The notes beneath the pieces were generated by a model, which was given only the letters and a program-made list of their open reading frames with translations, was not told where the DNA came from and made no database searches. Source: Metabacillus kandeliae (lineage in GTDB: Bacteria > Bacillota > Bacilli > Bacillales > Bacillaceae). Taken from it: 64,000 bases of DNA. Shown in pieces: positions 52,061-60,742 of this stretch; positions within the stretch are counted from its first letter, which is position 1, and the number at the start of each line of letters is the position of its first letter. The stretch is from the NCBI RefSeq assembly GCF_021166585.1, contig NZ_JAJOZE010000003.1:306040-370039 (forward strand). The letters are read 5' to 3'. A program made the translations under genes and the position numbers.

Positions 52061-52789
52061 TCAGTGATTCAGGATTCGGCTCAGAAACATTTTCGCCCGT
52101 TCTTCTTTTGGATTCAGAAAAAATGATTGCGGTTCACTGTCTTCCAAAATTCTGCCTTCATCCATAAAGACAATCCGGTTGGCAACTTCTCTGGCAAAAC
52201 CCATTTCGTGCGTGACAACAACCATTGTCATACCTTCTTTGGCCAGTTTTTTCATAACATCAAGCACTTCACCGATCATTTCTGGATCAAGCGCTGAGGT
52301 CGGCTCATCAAAAAGCATGATTTTCGGCTTCATCGCAAGCCCCCTCGCTATTGCGACACGCTGCTGCTGCCCGCCCGAAAGCTGGGACGGATAGGAATCG
52401 GCTTTATCAGGGATGCCGACTTTCTCTAAATAAAGCATAGCGGTTTTCTTTGCTTCTGCTGCCGGAACATTCAGCGCCTTTTTAGGGGCCAATGTGATGT
52501 TTTCCAGGACTGTCATATGCGGATACAGGTTAAAATGCTGGAAAACCATTCCGATGTTCTTCCGGAGATTGTTAATATTCATTTTCTTATCATTAACCGA
52601 TTGGTTATTGACTGTCAGCTCTCCATCAGTAATGGTTTCAAGCCTGTTGATGCAGCGCAGCATCGTGCTCTTCCCAGACCCTGAGGGACCGACAACCGTC
52701 ACAACCTCTCCTTCGCGAACCTCCATATTAATATCTTTTAGAACTTGAAAATCGCCATAATGCTTGTTTACGTGCTTAAAAGAAATCAT
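52061..52789 (-). CDS. glnQ: Amino-acid ABC transporter ATP-binding protein (GlnQ-type)
   Basis: A 242-residue ATPase energising the transporter. Walker A GPSGSGKS is at 34-41, the signature LSGGQQQR at 137-144, Walker [15 protein letters not shown] at 157-170, and the H-loop histidine in [10 protein letters not shown]. First gene of the minus-strand operon glnQHMP. AAAGGAGG precedes the ATG. No TnrA box was found in its upstream 300 bases. Confidence 0.87.
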   Translation of the reverse strand: MISFKHVNKHYGDFQVLKDINMEVREGEVVTVVGPSGSGKSTMLRCINRLETITDGELTVNNQSVNDKKMNINNLRKNIGMVFQHFNLYPHMTVLENITLAPKKALNVPAAEAKKTAMLYLEKVGIPDKADSYPSQLSGGQQQRVAIARGLAMKPKIMLFDEPTSALDPEMIGEVLDVMKKLAKEGMTMVVVTHEMGFAREVANRIVFMDEGRILEDSEPQSFFLNPKEERAKMFLSRILNH

Positions 52790-53094
52790 TGCAGGCCTCC
52801 TTTCGTACGAATCAATGCGCAGAGGTTCCCTATTCTGCCTCCCTATGTATTCGCCAGTTTATTTAGAATGTTCAGAAATTAAAAAAGAGTCTCTTACCTA
52901 TTCTCCTTAAAGAACAGGTTTCCTTCTATTTTTTGAATTATTTTCCTTTTTTGACTGACTGTATTAAAAAAAGACGCAGGTGAAGCACTTTTCAGGTGAA
53001 AAGCAGGCTTTTTTTGCAGAACATTCTAATCGCACGCAGGTTCCAAATCCTATTAAAAAAAGGCTGGCGACCCTTTAACGCCAGCCTGCTCATC
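52790..53094. other. Intergenic region between glnQ and glnK
   Basis: 305 AT-rich bases holding the glnQ promoter region (none assigned), a hairpin CTTTTCA/TGAAAAG at 52988-53003 followed by T7 at 53009, of unknown use, and the glnK terminator. Confidence 0.4.
53054..53091 (-). terminator. Terminator of amtB-glnK
   Basis: AGGCTGGCG pairs with CGCCAGCCT; T7 follows on the minus strand. Confidence 0.9.
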
Positions 53095-53457
53095 CTATTC
53101 TTTATTGCTCAGTGCATCAACGCCCTCTTCACCTGTACGGATCTTGATAGCATTTGATAATTCGTAGACAAATATTTTTCCGTCTCCAGGCTTTCCTGTG
53201 CTGCACACTCTGCGTGCCGTGTCGATTACCTGCTGTACAGGAACTTCACAAACCACTGTTTCTACTTTAATCCGCTGAAGTACAGTCACTTCCCGTTTTT
53301 TCCCCCTGTAGGTCTCGGTGAAGCCCTTTTGCAAACCAGCGCCCACAGCATTTGTAACAGTAATGCCGCTTACTCCGATCTTCGCTAATTCGTCTTTCAG
53401 TTCATCGAATTTCCCTGGTCTCGTAATAATCTCTATTTTTGTCAGCTTCCCGCTCAT
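53095..53457 (-). CDS. glnK: PII nitrogen-regulatory protein GlnK
   Basis: A 120-residue PII protein that plugs or opens AmtB according to 2-oxoglutarate and ATP/ADP, and in Bacillus binds TnrA. The T-loop region is GFTETYRGKKREV near 38-50 and the B-loop GKPGDGKIFV near 84-93. B. subtilis GlnK (NrgB) has 116 residues. AAAGGTG is six bases before the ATG at 53457. It follows amtB by 38 bases. Confidence 0.94.
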   Translation of the reverse strand: MSGKLTKIEIITRPGKFDELKDELAKIGVSGITVTNAVGAGLQKGFTETYRGKKREVTVLQRIKVETVVCEVPVQQVIDTARRVCSTGKPGDGKIFVYELSNAIKIRTGEEGVDALSNKE

Positions 53458-53495
53458 TCCCATCACCTTTTCTTTATAAAGTTGATTGCCAGGCA

Positions 53496-54719
53496 TTATA
53501 CGGACTCGTGATATCCTCTTTCCCCATGCATGGTAATATCCAGGCCAATGGATTCCTCTTCTTCTGTAGCCCTGATTGGCAGAAATACATTGATCACCTT
53601 AACAATGACAAAGGTGGCAGCACCAACAAAGAGGTAAGTAGCGACGATGGCGATAAGCTGTTTTCCAAGCAGACTTGGATCTCCGTAAAACAGACCATTT
53701 GCACCAGCTTCATTTACCGCCTTTGAAGCAAACAAGCCTGTTGCAATACCGCCCCATGTACCGCCGATTCCATGAAGGCCAAAGGCGTCAAGAGCATCAT
53801 CAAATCCAAGCTTCTTTTTTGCAGAAGTGACAAACCAGTAGCATAAAATACTGCTGACTGCTCCAATTAGGACTGAGGCAGCAGGAGTCACAAAACCGCA
53901 GGCCGGGGTAATGGCAACGAGCCCTGCGACAGCACCGCTGACAGCTCCAAGCATTGTCGGCTTTTTATTAATAAACCATTCGCATGCCATCCATCCGGCA
54001 ATTCCTGCTGAAGCGGCTGTGTTCGTATTGATAAAAGCGGTTAATGCCACTTCATTCAGAGATAGGGAGCTGCCTACGTTAAACCCGAACCATCCGAACC
54101 AGAGCAGCCCGCCTCCCAAAACAGTAAATGGAAGCTGATGAGGCGTGGTGCTCTCGGCATCCTTTCTTTTTCCAAGTATAAGAGCAAGCACGAGACCCGC
54201 GACACCTGAAGAAATGTGAACAACGTTGCCTCCGGCAAAATCAAGCGCCCCCAGTTCTCTGAGCCAGCCGCCGACACCCCATACCCAGTGGGCAACAGGA
54301 GCATAAACGATAATCGACCATAAGGCAGTGAAAAGAACGAATGCTGAAAATCTCATTCTTTCAGCGAAAGCTCCTGATATGATGGCAGGCGTGAGGGCTG
54401 CGAACATCAGCTGAAACATCATGTAGAGATTATGAGGAATGGTCGCGCTGTAATCCTCATTCGGTGTAAAAGAAACACCGTTGAGCCCGGCCCAGTCAAG
54501 GCTCCCGATAAAAGCATTTCCATTCGGACCAAATGCGATCGAGTAGCCGATTAAGATCCAAAGAATAGAAACGATGGCCATCGACCCGTAGCTGTGCATC
54601 GTTGTGCTCAGAACATTTTTGCTCCGGACCATGCCTCCGTAAAAAAGTGCCAGCCCGGGAATCATCAGCATGACCATAACCGTCCCTAAAAACATAAATA
54701 CCGTATCGCCAATTTGCAT
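53496..54719 (-). CDS. amtB: Ammonium transporter AmtB
   Basis: A 407-residue ammonium channel with 11 predicted helices. The family signatures DFAGGNVVHISSGVAGL (with the first pore histidine) and the later DALDAFGLHGIGGTWG (second pore histidine) are intact. GGGGGG precedes ATG 54719 by 7 bases; a codon at 54734 is too close to it. With glnK it makes the conserved ammonium-uptake operon. A TnrA box lies 112-128 bases upstream. Confidence 0.96.
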   Translation of the reverse strand: MQIGDTVFMFLGTVMVMLMIPGLALFYGGMVRSKNVLSTTMHSYGSMAIVSILWILIGYSIAFGPNGNAFIGSLDWAGLNGVSFTPNEDYSATIPHNLYMMFQLMFAALTPAIISGAFAERMRFSAFVLFTALWSIIVYAPVAHWVWGVGGWLRELGALDFAGGNVVHISSGVAGLVLALILGKRKDAESTTPHQLPFTVLGGGLLWFGWFGFNVGSSLSLNEVALTAFINTNTAASAGIAGWMACEWFINKKPTMLGAVSGAVAGLVAITPACGFVTPAASVLIGAVSSILCYWFVTSAKKKLGFDDALDAFGLHGIGGTWGGIATGLFASKAVNEAGANGLFYGDPSLLGKQLIAIVATYLFVGAATFVIVKVINVFLPIRATEEEESIGLDITMHGERGYHESV

Positions 54720-54794
54720 TCGTCTTCCCCCCAATTTCTTTTAATGTTACGTTTCTTTCCATGTGAAGCTATTTTTTATTTGTTGATATGTCGC

Positions 54795-54800
54795 ATTATA
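54795..54800 (-). promoter_or_regulatory. -10 element of the amtB-glnK promoter
   Basis: Perfect TATAAT on the minus strand; the expected -35 position reads TTCTCT, a poor match, as usual for activator-dependent promoters. Confidence 0.6.
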
Positions 54801-54830
54801 TCGTCAGCTAACCTCACAGAGAAAATGAGT

Positions 54831-54847
54831 TGTTAGATTTTCTAACG
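54831..54847. promoter_or_regulatory. TnrA box upstream of amtB
   Basis: TGTTAGATTTTCTAACG matches TGTNA-N7-TNACA except the last base. Its centre is about 51 bases upstream of the start predicted from the TATAAT at 54795, the spacing used by TnrA for activation. Confidence 0.8.
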
Positions 54848-54961
54848 CACAAATTTCACAAGATAGCCGCAAGTCAGCCAAACAGCCTTTCCGCTTGCCG
54901 GTAAAGGACGATTTCGGTAAACTTTAGAACAAGCAAGAAGCGATAGATGGGGGGATGAAAC

Positions 54962-55576
54962 ATGAAAATTATTGTATTTGGCGCATCCGGAAAGACAGGA
55001 ACCCAATTTGTACAGCTTGCCTTAAAGGAAGGACACTTTGTCACTGCCTTTGTCAGGAATCCAGAAAAACTTACCGTGCAAGGGGAAAGGCTTCGCATTA
55101 TAAAAGGAGATGCCCTGGACAAGGAAACTGCTGAAAACGCTGCTGCCGGGCACGATGCTGCTGTTTCCTGCCTAGGAGCAAACGGACTGGGAAAAACAAC
55201 AGACCTTTCTCATATGGCTGAAAACATAACAGCCGCCTTGCTGAAGCATAACGTGAAAAGAATAGCCTATGTGGCCTCTGCCGGAATTTACAATGAAATT
55301 CCTGGAGCAAGAGGAAAAATGGCGATGTTTATCTTGCGGAATGTATTGGAAGATCACAAGCGGGCGGCTGACATCCTCTCAAACAGCGGACTTGATTGGA
55401 CAATCGCGCGGCCAATGAGACTCGATGACGGACCTATGACAAAAAAATACCGAAAAGCATTGGAAGGAGTCCCTGAGGGAGGCCAGCGAATCACACGCAG
55501 CGACACAGCCCACTTCCTCCTCAACGCCCTGTTGGACAACGAATACATTAACTGCTCTGTTGGCTTGGCTTATTAG
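54962..55576 (+). CDS. NAD(P)-binding protein of the atypical SDR/NmrA type
   Basis: A 204-residue single-domain Rossmann protein. GASGKTGTQFVQLA at 8-21 is the glycine-rich loop; VRNPEKL after the second strand suggests NADP(H). The C-terminus contains LDWTIARPMRL, common in flavin reductase/biliverdin reductase B relatives. The classical YxxxK is absent, so the activity is uncertain. GGGGGG is eight bases before the ATG. A repeat array begins at the stop codon. Confidence 0.85.
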   Translation: MKIIVFGASGKTGTQFVQLALKEGHFVTAFVRNPEKLTVQGERLRIIKGDALDKETAENAAAGHDAAVSCLGANGLGKTTDLSHMAENITAALLKHNVKRIAYVASAGIYNEIPGARGKMAMFILRNVLEDHKRAADILSNSGLDWTIARPMRLDDGPMTKKYRKALEGVPEGGQRITRSDTAHFLLNALLDNEYINCSVGLAY

Positions 55577-55699
55577 AAGTGCGCAAGCCGCTCGTTCAGC
55601 CCCGACAAGCGCTGGAGCAAAAATCCGAAAAGTCCGGTTTTGACTTTTGGGATTTTTATGAAGCGACTCGAGGGGCTAGCGGCTGGAGCTGGACAATTC
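55575..55699 (+). repeat. Dispersed hairpin repeat, copy 6
   Basis: A unit beginning at the stop codon of the NmrA-like gene, with AAGCCGCTCGTTCAGCCCC and GGGGCTAGCGGCTGGAGC ends and centre AATCCGAAAAGTC/GACTTTTGGGATT. Confidence 0.8.
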
Positions 55700-55900
55700 A
55701 GAAAAGCGGAAGCGACTCGAGGGGCTAGGCGCTGGAGCTGGACAATTTAGAAAAGCGGAAGCGACTCGAGGGGCTAGGCGCTGGAGCTGGACAATTTAGA
55801 AAAGCGGAAGCGACTCGAGGGGCTAGGCGCTGGAGCTGGACAATTTAGAAAAGCGCAAGCCGCTCGTCCAGCCCTGACAGCTGCTTGCGCAAAAATCCGA
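55700..55900 (+). repeat. 49-bp tandem array derived from the dispersed repeat
   Basis: Three almost identical 49-base units start at 55700, 55749 and 55798, each AGAAAAGCGGAAGCGACTCG then AGGGGCTAGGCGCTGGAGC and TGGACAATT. They are the right half of the element without its centre. A diverged left half follows from 55847. Confidence 0.85.
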
Positions 55901-55916
55901 AAACCCAACCAAAAAC

Positions 55917-55948
55917 AAAAAAAGCCCAGCAGCGCTGGGCTTTTTTAT
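55917..55948 (-). terminator. Terminator of nupC
   Basis: AAAAAAGCCCAGC pairs with GCTGGGCTTTTTT around AGC. Confidence 0.92.
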
Positions 55949-57142
55949 TTACCATCCAATGAACAATCCAATAACTGTTGCGGAAAGAATGGAGGCTAGA
56001 GTGGAACCAAGCAGAAGCTTCATGCCGAATTTAGCGACCTGTTCGCCCTGCTTTTCCTGCAGTGCGCGCACAGAGCCGGTAATGATCCCGACAGAGCTGA
56101 AGTTGGCAAAGCTGACAAGGAATACTGACACGATCGCAACTGTACGGTCTGAAAGTCCTTTTGCGATTCCCTGGAAGTTCAGCATTGCAACAAACTCGTT
56201 TGTTACCATCTTAGTGGCCATAATGCTTCCGGCTTTCGCGGCTTCTCCGAGCGGCACACCCATAAGGAACGCGACCGGTGAGAAGATGTAGCCAAGAATC
56301 GTTTCAAACGAAACATGGAAAATAATCGTAAACAGGAAGTTAATAAAGTTAATCAATGCGATAAAACCAATCAGCATGGCAGCTACAATAATGGCTACTT
56401 TCAAACCATCCATGATGCTGTCTGAAATCATCTGGAAGAAGGAAGGACGAACTTTTTCCTCTTCGACAATCAACTGATCTCCCTCTTCTTCAAGAGAATA
56501 AGGGTTGATGATGTTAGCAATAATCAATGCGGAAAGGATGTTCAGTACTATCGCAATCACAACATACTTCGGTTCAAGCATTGTCATATAAGCGCCGACA
56601 ATTGATACACTGACAGCACTCATTGCAGAGGTGCAAAGTGTATAAAGGCGTCTTTTTGATACAAGGCCAAGCTGTTTTTTAGTCGTCAGGAAAACCTCTG
56701 ATTGCCCGAGGAATGCTGAAGAAACAGCAATATAGTTCTCCAGTTTGCCCATTCCGTTTAATTTGCTTAAAACAAGTCCAACATACTTGATAATAAACGG
56801 AAGAATTTTAAAGTGGTTCAATATACCGATCAAAACTGAGATAAAAATAATCGGCAGCAGAACATCAAGGAAGAACGTGGAAGCCTTCGCGTTCTCAAGT
56901 CCTCCGAAAACAAAATCTACCCCGCTGATAGCAAGCTCCATCAGCTTACTGAACGTTTGTGAAATGGCACTGATAACAGCTACGCCAAATCCAGTATTAA
57001 GCAGCAAAAAGGTCAGAACAATCTGAGCGGCAAGCATAATGAGAATCGGCTTCAGCTTAATGCCTTTGCGGTTGTAGCTCGCAGCATAACCGAGCACAAA
57101 CACAAGCAGCAGCCCAGTGATAAAAAAGAGTATTTGCATCAT
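55949..57142 (-). CDS. nupC: Concentrative nucleoside transporter NupC
   Basis: A 397-residue CNT-family nucleoside:proton symporter with about 10 helices. VFLTTKKQLGLVSKRRLYTLCTSAM, shown in part, AIKNA-type loops and MATKMVTNEFVAMLNF near 295 are family signatures; the NEFVA motif contacts nucleoside. Two ATGs are adjacent (57142, 57139), with GGAGGG 3 and 6 bases before them. A sigma-A promoter and a cre-like site lie upstream. No deo genes are adjacent, unlike B. subtilis. Confidence 0.88.
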   Translation of the reverse strand: MMQILFFITGLLLVFVLGYAASYNRKGIKLKPILIMLAAQIVLTFLLLNTGFGVAVISAISQTFSKLMELAISGVDFVFGGLENAKASTFFLDVLLPIIFISVLIGILNHFKILPFIIKYVGLVLSKLNGMGKLENYIAVSSAFLGQSEVFLTTKKQLGLVSKRRLYTLCTSAMSAVSVSIVGAYMTMLEPKYVVIAIVLNILSALIIANIINPYSLEEEGDQLIVEEEKVRPSFFQMISDSIMDGLKVAIIVAAMLIGFIALINFINFLFTIIFHVSFETILGYIFSPVAFLMGVPLGEAAKAGSIMATKMVTNEFVAMLNFQGIAKGLSDRTVAIVSVFLVSFANFSSVGIITGSVRALQEKQGEQVAKFGMKLLLGSTLASILSATVIGLFIGW

Positions 57143-57260
57143 TTTCCCTCCGAGTATTTATTCCAAGAGAACCAGAATCTATTTAGGCCTTTTCTAACAG
57201 GTATTATTTAGAAAAAATAAAATTCTCTTCCAGAAATAACTTTTTATTTCTGCAATATTT

Positions 57261-57289
57261 ATAATACAATCTCCCCACTTAATTATCAA
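57261..57289 (-). promoter_or_regulatory. Sigma-A promoter of nupC
   Basis: On the minus strand TTGATA (57289-57284), 17 bases, TATTAT (57266-57261). A leader inverted repeat (CAGAAAT/ATTTCTG, 57231-57252) follows the start. Confidence 0.7.
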
Positions 57290-57302
57290 GTAAGCGTTTT
57301 AC
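57289..57302 (-). promoter_or_regulatory. cre-like site at the nupC promoter
   Basis: GTAAAACGCTTACT on the minus strand fits 12 of 14 cre positions (the first two are swapped) and abuts the -35. Confidence 0.5.
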
Positions 57303-57474
57303 TTTTTTTGTAGAATTTTGAGGAATTTTATCGAATTTTTACCTAAAAAGCTATTAGACTACTAATTTAACCAAATGACTCTTAAAATGTTTTACTTTTT
57401 AGATAACTTTAAAATTATGATAGTAAAGTATTTATGCCTATTTATTACTAGTTTTCCCCTATTTCGAAACATTT
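57303..57474. other. AT-rich spacer between nupC and GNAT gene
   Basis: Part of a 358-base gap. Beyond the promoter above and the terminator below, only AT-rich DNA is seen, with no frame behind a ribosome site. Confidence 0.4.
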
Positions 57475-57501
57475 AAAAAAGCTTTGCTAAGCAAAGCTTT
57501 T
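57475..57501 (-). terminator. Terminator of the GNAT gene
   Basis: AAAAGCTTTGCTTAGCAAAG is nearly palindromic on the minus strand, then T6; it begins at the stop codon. Confidence 0.85.
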
Positions 57502-57959
57502 CATATTAAATCCTTTTTAAGCCAGGTCCATTTGCTGTCTGGCATGCTTTCAAACTGTTCTTGGATTTCAAACCCGCCTTTAACGTAGCAGCTGATGGCT
57601 TGTGCATTATCTGGGTTTACTCTCATATAAATCACGGGAAAATCAAACTTATCCGCTTCTTTTTCTAATCGGCTAATTAAGATTTTCCCCACTCCCTGGC
57701 TGCGTTTATTTGGAGCTACCACGAGATGGGCAAATTCCAGATCTTTTTCCGCTTCGTCTACCCAAATTTCTCCATAGGCTAAAGGTTCCTGCTGTTCGTT
57801 TAATAGAAAATAGCCATGCTGGTCTTCAGCATCCAGCCAGCTAAAAAAGTCATCTGACGTATAAACCTTTTTATTCACAGCAAACTCGCAATCTCTTTCA
57901 TTATCAAGCCAGAGCCTTAGAAACATTTCATCTTCTCTTGCTGCCTTTCTTAACTGCAT
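57501..57959 (-). CDS. GNAT-family N-acetyltransferase
   Basis: A 152-residue acetyltransferase. The acetyl-CoA pyrophosphate loop is NKRSQGVGKILISRLE near 92-107 in the order expected after strand 4 (LEFAHLVVAP). MRVNPDNAQAISCYVKGGFE near the end resembles RimI-type domains. Acceptor unknown. AGGAAGGGG lies upstream of the ATG at slightly long spacing. Stands alone with its own terminator. Confidence 0.87.
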   Translation of the reverse strand: MQLRKAAREDEMFLRLWLDNERDCEFAVNKKVYTSDDFFSWLDAEDQHGYFLLNEQQEPLAYGEIWVDEAEKDLEFAHLVVAPNKRSQGVGKILISRLEKEADKFDFPVIYMRVNPDNAQAISCYVKGGFEIQEQFESMPDSKWTWLKKDLI

Positions 57960-58108
57960 GCCGCAACTGCCCCTTCCTAAAATCCCTGTGAAAGCTTTTT
58001 AATTTAATTATATCGTTTTTTCTATGAAGGGGAGGCACAGGTTTTTTTAATCTATTTTTAAATATCACCGGTTATAATGAATTGACTGATCTAAAAGGAG
58101 CTGATCTC

Positions 58109-58558
58109 GTGTTTACCCCCATTCATCCCATTCTTGTTCATTTTCCAATTGCCTTTCTGACGTTTGGAGTGATTGCCCAATTTCTTGCCTTATGGAAGCC
58201 GGACTACTTTAATAAAACCGCTATGCTCCTTTTGTCTCTCGGCTGGGTCACAGCCTTTGTCTCTTATTTGACAGGAGACGGCGCAGAGCATTTTGCCGAA
58301 AAAACAAAAGGGGATGCGATTGAGCCGCTCGTCCATACCCATGAATTGTTTGCCAAAATTACACTTGTTATCTTTGCCATCGTCATCCTGCTGAAAATAT
58401 TCGGCCGCTTCAAAAAGGGCTCATTTCTTGTGCCGGTTATTTTGATCCTTTGCCTGTTAGGAGCCGGATCATTGACAATGACAGGCTATTACGGCGGTGA
58501 AATGGTTTTTCATACCCCTAATGATGTGCATGAAACCCCAAACATCAATTCTGACTGA
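58109..58558 (+). CDS. DUF2231 membrane protein
   Basis: A 149-residue protein with four hydrophobic helices (about 8-27, 34-53, 82-100, 108-127). The N-terminal FTPIHPILVHFPIAFLTFG with two histidines and a central HTHELFAK are DUF2231 marks; such histidines may bind heme (inference). Start is GTG with AAAAGGAG eight bases upstream; TTG 58082 is in frame but unsupported. Function unknown. Confidence 0.82.
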   Translation: MFTPIHPILVHFPIAFLTFGVIAQFLALWKPDYFNKTAMLLLSLGWVTAFVSYLTGDGAEHFAEKTKGDAIEPLVHTHELFAKITLVIFAIVILLKIFGRFKKGSFLVPVILILCLLGAGSLTMTGYYGGEMVFHTPNDVHETPNINSD

Positions 58559-58561
58559 CAA

Positions 58562-58595
58562 AAAAAACTCTATCCGAAAATTGGATAGAGTTTTA
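58562..58595 (+). terminator. Terminator of the DUF2231 gene
   Basis: AAAACTCTATCC pairs with GGATAGAGTTTT around GAAAATT. Confidence 0.9.
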
Positions 58596-58697
58596 TTATT
58601 ATCTTTCTTCAGTTTTTCCGCTTCATCAGCTGCTGCAAAGCCTCAGCTGTGCTTACCGAAGAAACCTAAAGTGCTGTTTTTGTGTATTTCTCCTTTT

Positions 58698-59678
58698 TTA
58701 TCCCTTTGTCACTTTCTTTGACATAGCATCAATTTCTTCCATGTGGGCATCAGACAGGGAAAAGCGGAGAGTTCCGATGTTTTCTTTTGCATGGCGAAGC
58801 TTGGAGGCCCCCGGGATTGCTACTACTGTATCGCCGTGATAGCGAATCAGCCAGTTTAGCGCGACCTGTCCCGGCTTCACGCCGTACTCCTCCCCGAGCT
58901 TTTCAAGCAGGTCAATGAGCGGAAGGGATTTGGCGAGAGCCTTTCCTTTGAACTGGGAAAAATGCTTGCGAGGACCAGACAAATTTTTCAGCAGCTCAGG
59001 CTGGCGGTGGAACTTCCCTGACAGGATTCCCTGCTCTAATGGAGAATAGGCAATAATGGTTGCCCCAATCTCCCTGGCAGCTTCCAAGATGCCATTTTCC
59101 TCGATTCTCCGATCAAGCAAACTGTACTTTACTTGGTTGGATGAAAGCTGAAACCCTCTCTTCTGCAGGGCCTCATGTGCCTTTCTCATGCTTGCAGCAT
59201 TAAAATTGCTGACCCCTGCGTGCCCGATTTTCCCCTCTTCCAACAGATCTGCCATCGCATTCATCTCTTTCTCAGCACTTGAAAAGGAATAAGGCTGATG
59301 AACCTGATAGAGGTCGATTTTTCTTCCCTTCAGTGCCTGAAGCCGCTGATCAATTGTCCGCGGAATATTCTTAGCCGTGCGAAGCAGCGGCCACCACTTT
59401 GTTGCTACAAGAGCATCTTCTGCTCCAAGCTCATTGAGAGCATCGCCAAGCGCCTCTTCTGACTGCCCTTTTCCATAAGCCTCTGCCGTGTCGAACCAGT
59501 TGATCCCCCCCTCATAGCAGATTTTAATAATTTCATTAATGTCTTCCTGTTTCATAGACGGCCAGAACTTGCCGACCATCCCATTTCCTTTGCTGAATTG
59601 CCAGCATCCGAGCCCAAGGGCCGATATGCTGACATCGCTGTTTCCAAGCTTGCGGAAAGGCAGTGCTTGATTATCCAT
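58698..59678 (-). CDS. Aldo/keto reductase
   Basis: A 326-residue NADPH-dependent TIM-barrel oxidoreductase. Catalytic tetrad residues are visible: D and Y in WFDTAEAYGKGQSEEALG near 58-75, K in ALVATKWW and H in LYQVHQPYSF. The cofactor end PGASKLRHAKENIG follows. GTG 59687 lies in the ribosome site GAGGTGG, so ATG 59678 is used. Substrate unknown. Divergent from a beta-hydroxyacid dehydrogenase. Confidence 0.9.
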   Translation of the reverse strand: MDNQALPFRKLGNSDVSISALGLGCWQFSKGNGMVGKFWPSMKQEDINEIIKICYEGGINWFDTAEAYGKGQSEEALGDALNELGAEDALVATKWWPLLRTAKNIPRTIDQRLQALKGRKIDLYQVHQPYSFSSAEKEMNAMADLLEEGKIGHAGVSNFNAASMRKAHEALQKRGFQLSSNQVKYSLLDRRIEENGILEAAREIGATIIAYSPLEQGILSGKFHRQPELLKNLSGPRKHFSQFKGKALAKSLPLIDLLEKLGEEYGVKPGQVALNWLIRYHGDTVVAIPGASKLRHAKENIGTLRFSLSDAHMEEIDAMSKKVTKG

Positions 59679-59831
59679 TCCATCCACCTCATTTTCTATG
59701 TTTATTTGATCCTATTTTAAGCAATAGAACGCAAAAAATCTTTTTCCAGCTCTCAGGGCCTTCGGTTCGCTATTTTAAGAAAAGGGTAGAATAATAGACG
59801 TGCAACCAGCGAAAAGAGAGGATGGCTCAAA

Positions 59832-60695
59832 ATGATTTCATTTATTGGAACAGGCATCATGGGGAACAGCATGGCAGGCAATTTGTTAAAAGAAGGGCAC
59901 GAACTCACGGTTTACAACAGAACGAAGGAAAAGGCGCAGAATTTGCTGGATAATGGGGCAGCATGGGCTGACTCACCAAAAGAGGCAGCTGCAAAGAGCA
60001 GCATCCTGTTTTCCATGCTGACGAATCCATCTGCAGTGGAAAAAACAGCGCTTGGGGAAAATGGTTTTCTCGCCGGTATGAAAGAAGGCTCCTTATGGAT
60101 TGATTGCAGCACGGTTCCTCCTGACTTTTCCAGAAAAATGGCTGAAGAGGCGGCAAAGCGCGGCATCCGTTTCCTTGATGCACCTGTTGCCGGTTCAAAA
60201 ATTCCTGCCGAGAAAGGCGAGCTCGTCTTTCTTGTCGGCGGAAAAGAAGAGGATCTAAAAGAAGCAGAACCGCTGCTGAACATTATGGGAAAGGCCGTTA
60301 AGCATCAAGGAGAAAATGGAAAAGGCACTTCCATGAAGCTCGTCATCAATTTGACGCTTGCCCAGGCCATGGCCGCTTTTTCAGAAGCTGTAGCACTTGG
60401 CGAGGCAATGGAGCTTGATAAAGAAACGGTGCTTGATACCCTTCTTGGCGGTGCTACTGCTGCCCCATTTTTGCAGGGGAAGAAAAGCAAGCTGCTGGAA
60501 AACAGCTTCAATCCCGAATTCCCGCTTGAACATATGCAAAAGGATCTGCACCTTGTGTCAGAGGCTGCCTACAATAACGGCATCTCGCTTCCGCTTGCCA
60601 GTGCCGCTAAGGAGCTCTATGGCCTTGCCAAGCAGCAGGGCTTCGGGCAGGATGATTTTTCAAGTGTGTACGCTTTTATAAAGCAAAAAAAATAA
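59832..60695 (+). CDS. NAD(P)-dependent beta-hydroxyacid dehydrogenase
   Basis: A 287-residue member of the 3-hydroxyisobutyrate dehydrogenase/GLYR family. FIGTGIMGNSMAGNLLKEGH at 4-23 binds the cofactor, with NRTKEK after strand 2 suggesting NADPH; DAPVAGSKIPAEKGEL near 117 binds substrate and the catalytic lysine is in GTSMKLVINLTLAQ near 168. Comparable with B. subtilis YkwC (about 288). GAGAGGATGG precedes the ATG. Substrate might be a small hydroxyacid or semialdehyde. Confidence 0.88.
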   Translation: MISFIGTGIMGNSMAGNLLKEGHELTVYNRTKEKAQNLLDNGAAWADSPKEAAAKSSILFSMLTNPSAVEKTALGENGFLAGMKEGSLWIDCSTVPPDFSRKMAEEAAKRGIRFLDAPVAGSKIPAEKGELVFLVGGKEEDLKEAEPLLNIMGKAVKHQGENGKGTSMKLVINLTLAQAMAAFSEAVALGEAMELDKETVLDTLLGGATAAPFLQGKKSKLLENSFNPEFPLEHMQKDLHLVSEAAYNNGISLPLASAAKELYGLAKQQGFGQDDFSSVYAFIKQKK

Positions 60696-60698
60696 ATG

Positions 60699-60728
60699 AA
60701 AACCCCCTCTGCATAAGGAGGGGGTTCT
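60699..60728. terminator. Bidirectional terminator after the dehydrogenase gene
   Basis: AACCCCCTC pairs with GAGGGGGTT around TGCATAAG; serves both the dehydrogenase and the convergent 30-residue gene. Confidence 0.88.
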
Positions 60729-60742
60729 TAACGGTGCTTTAT

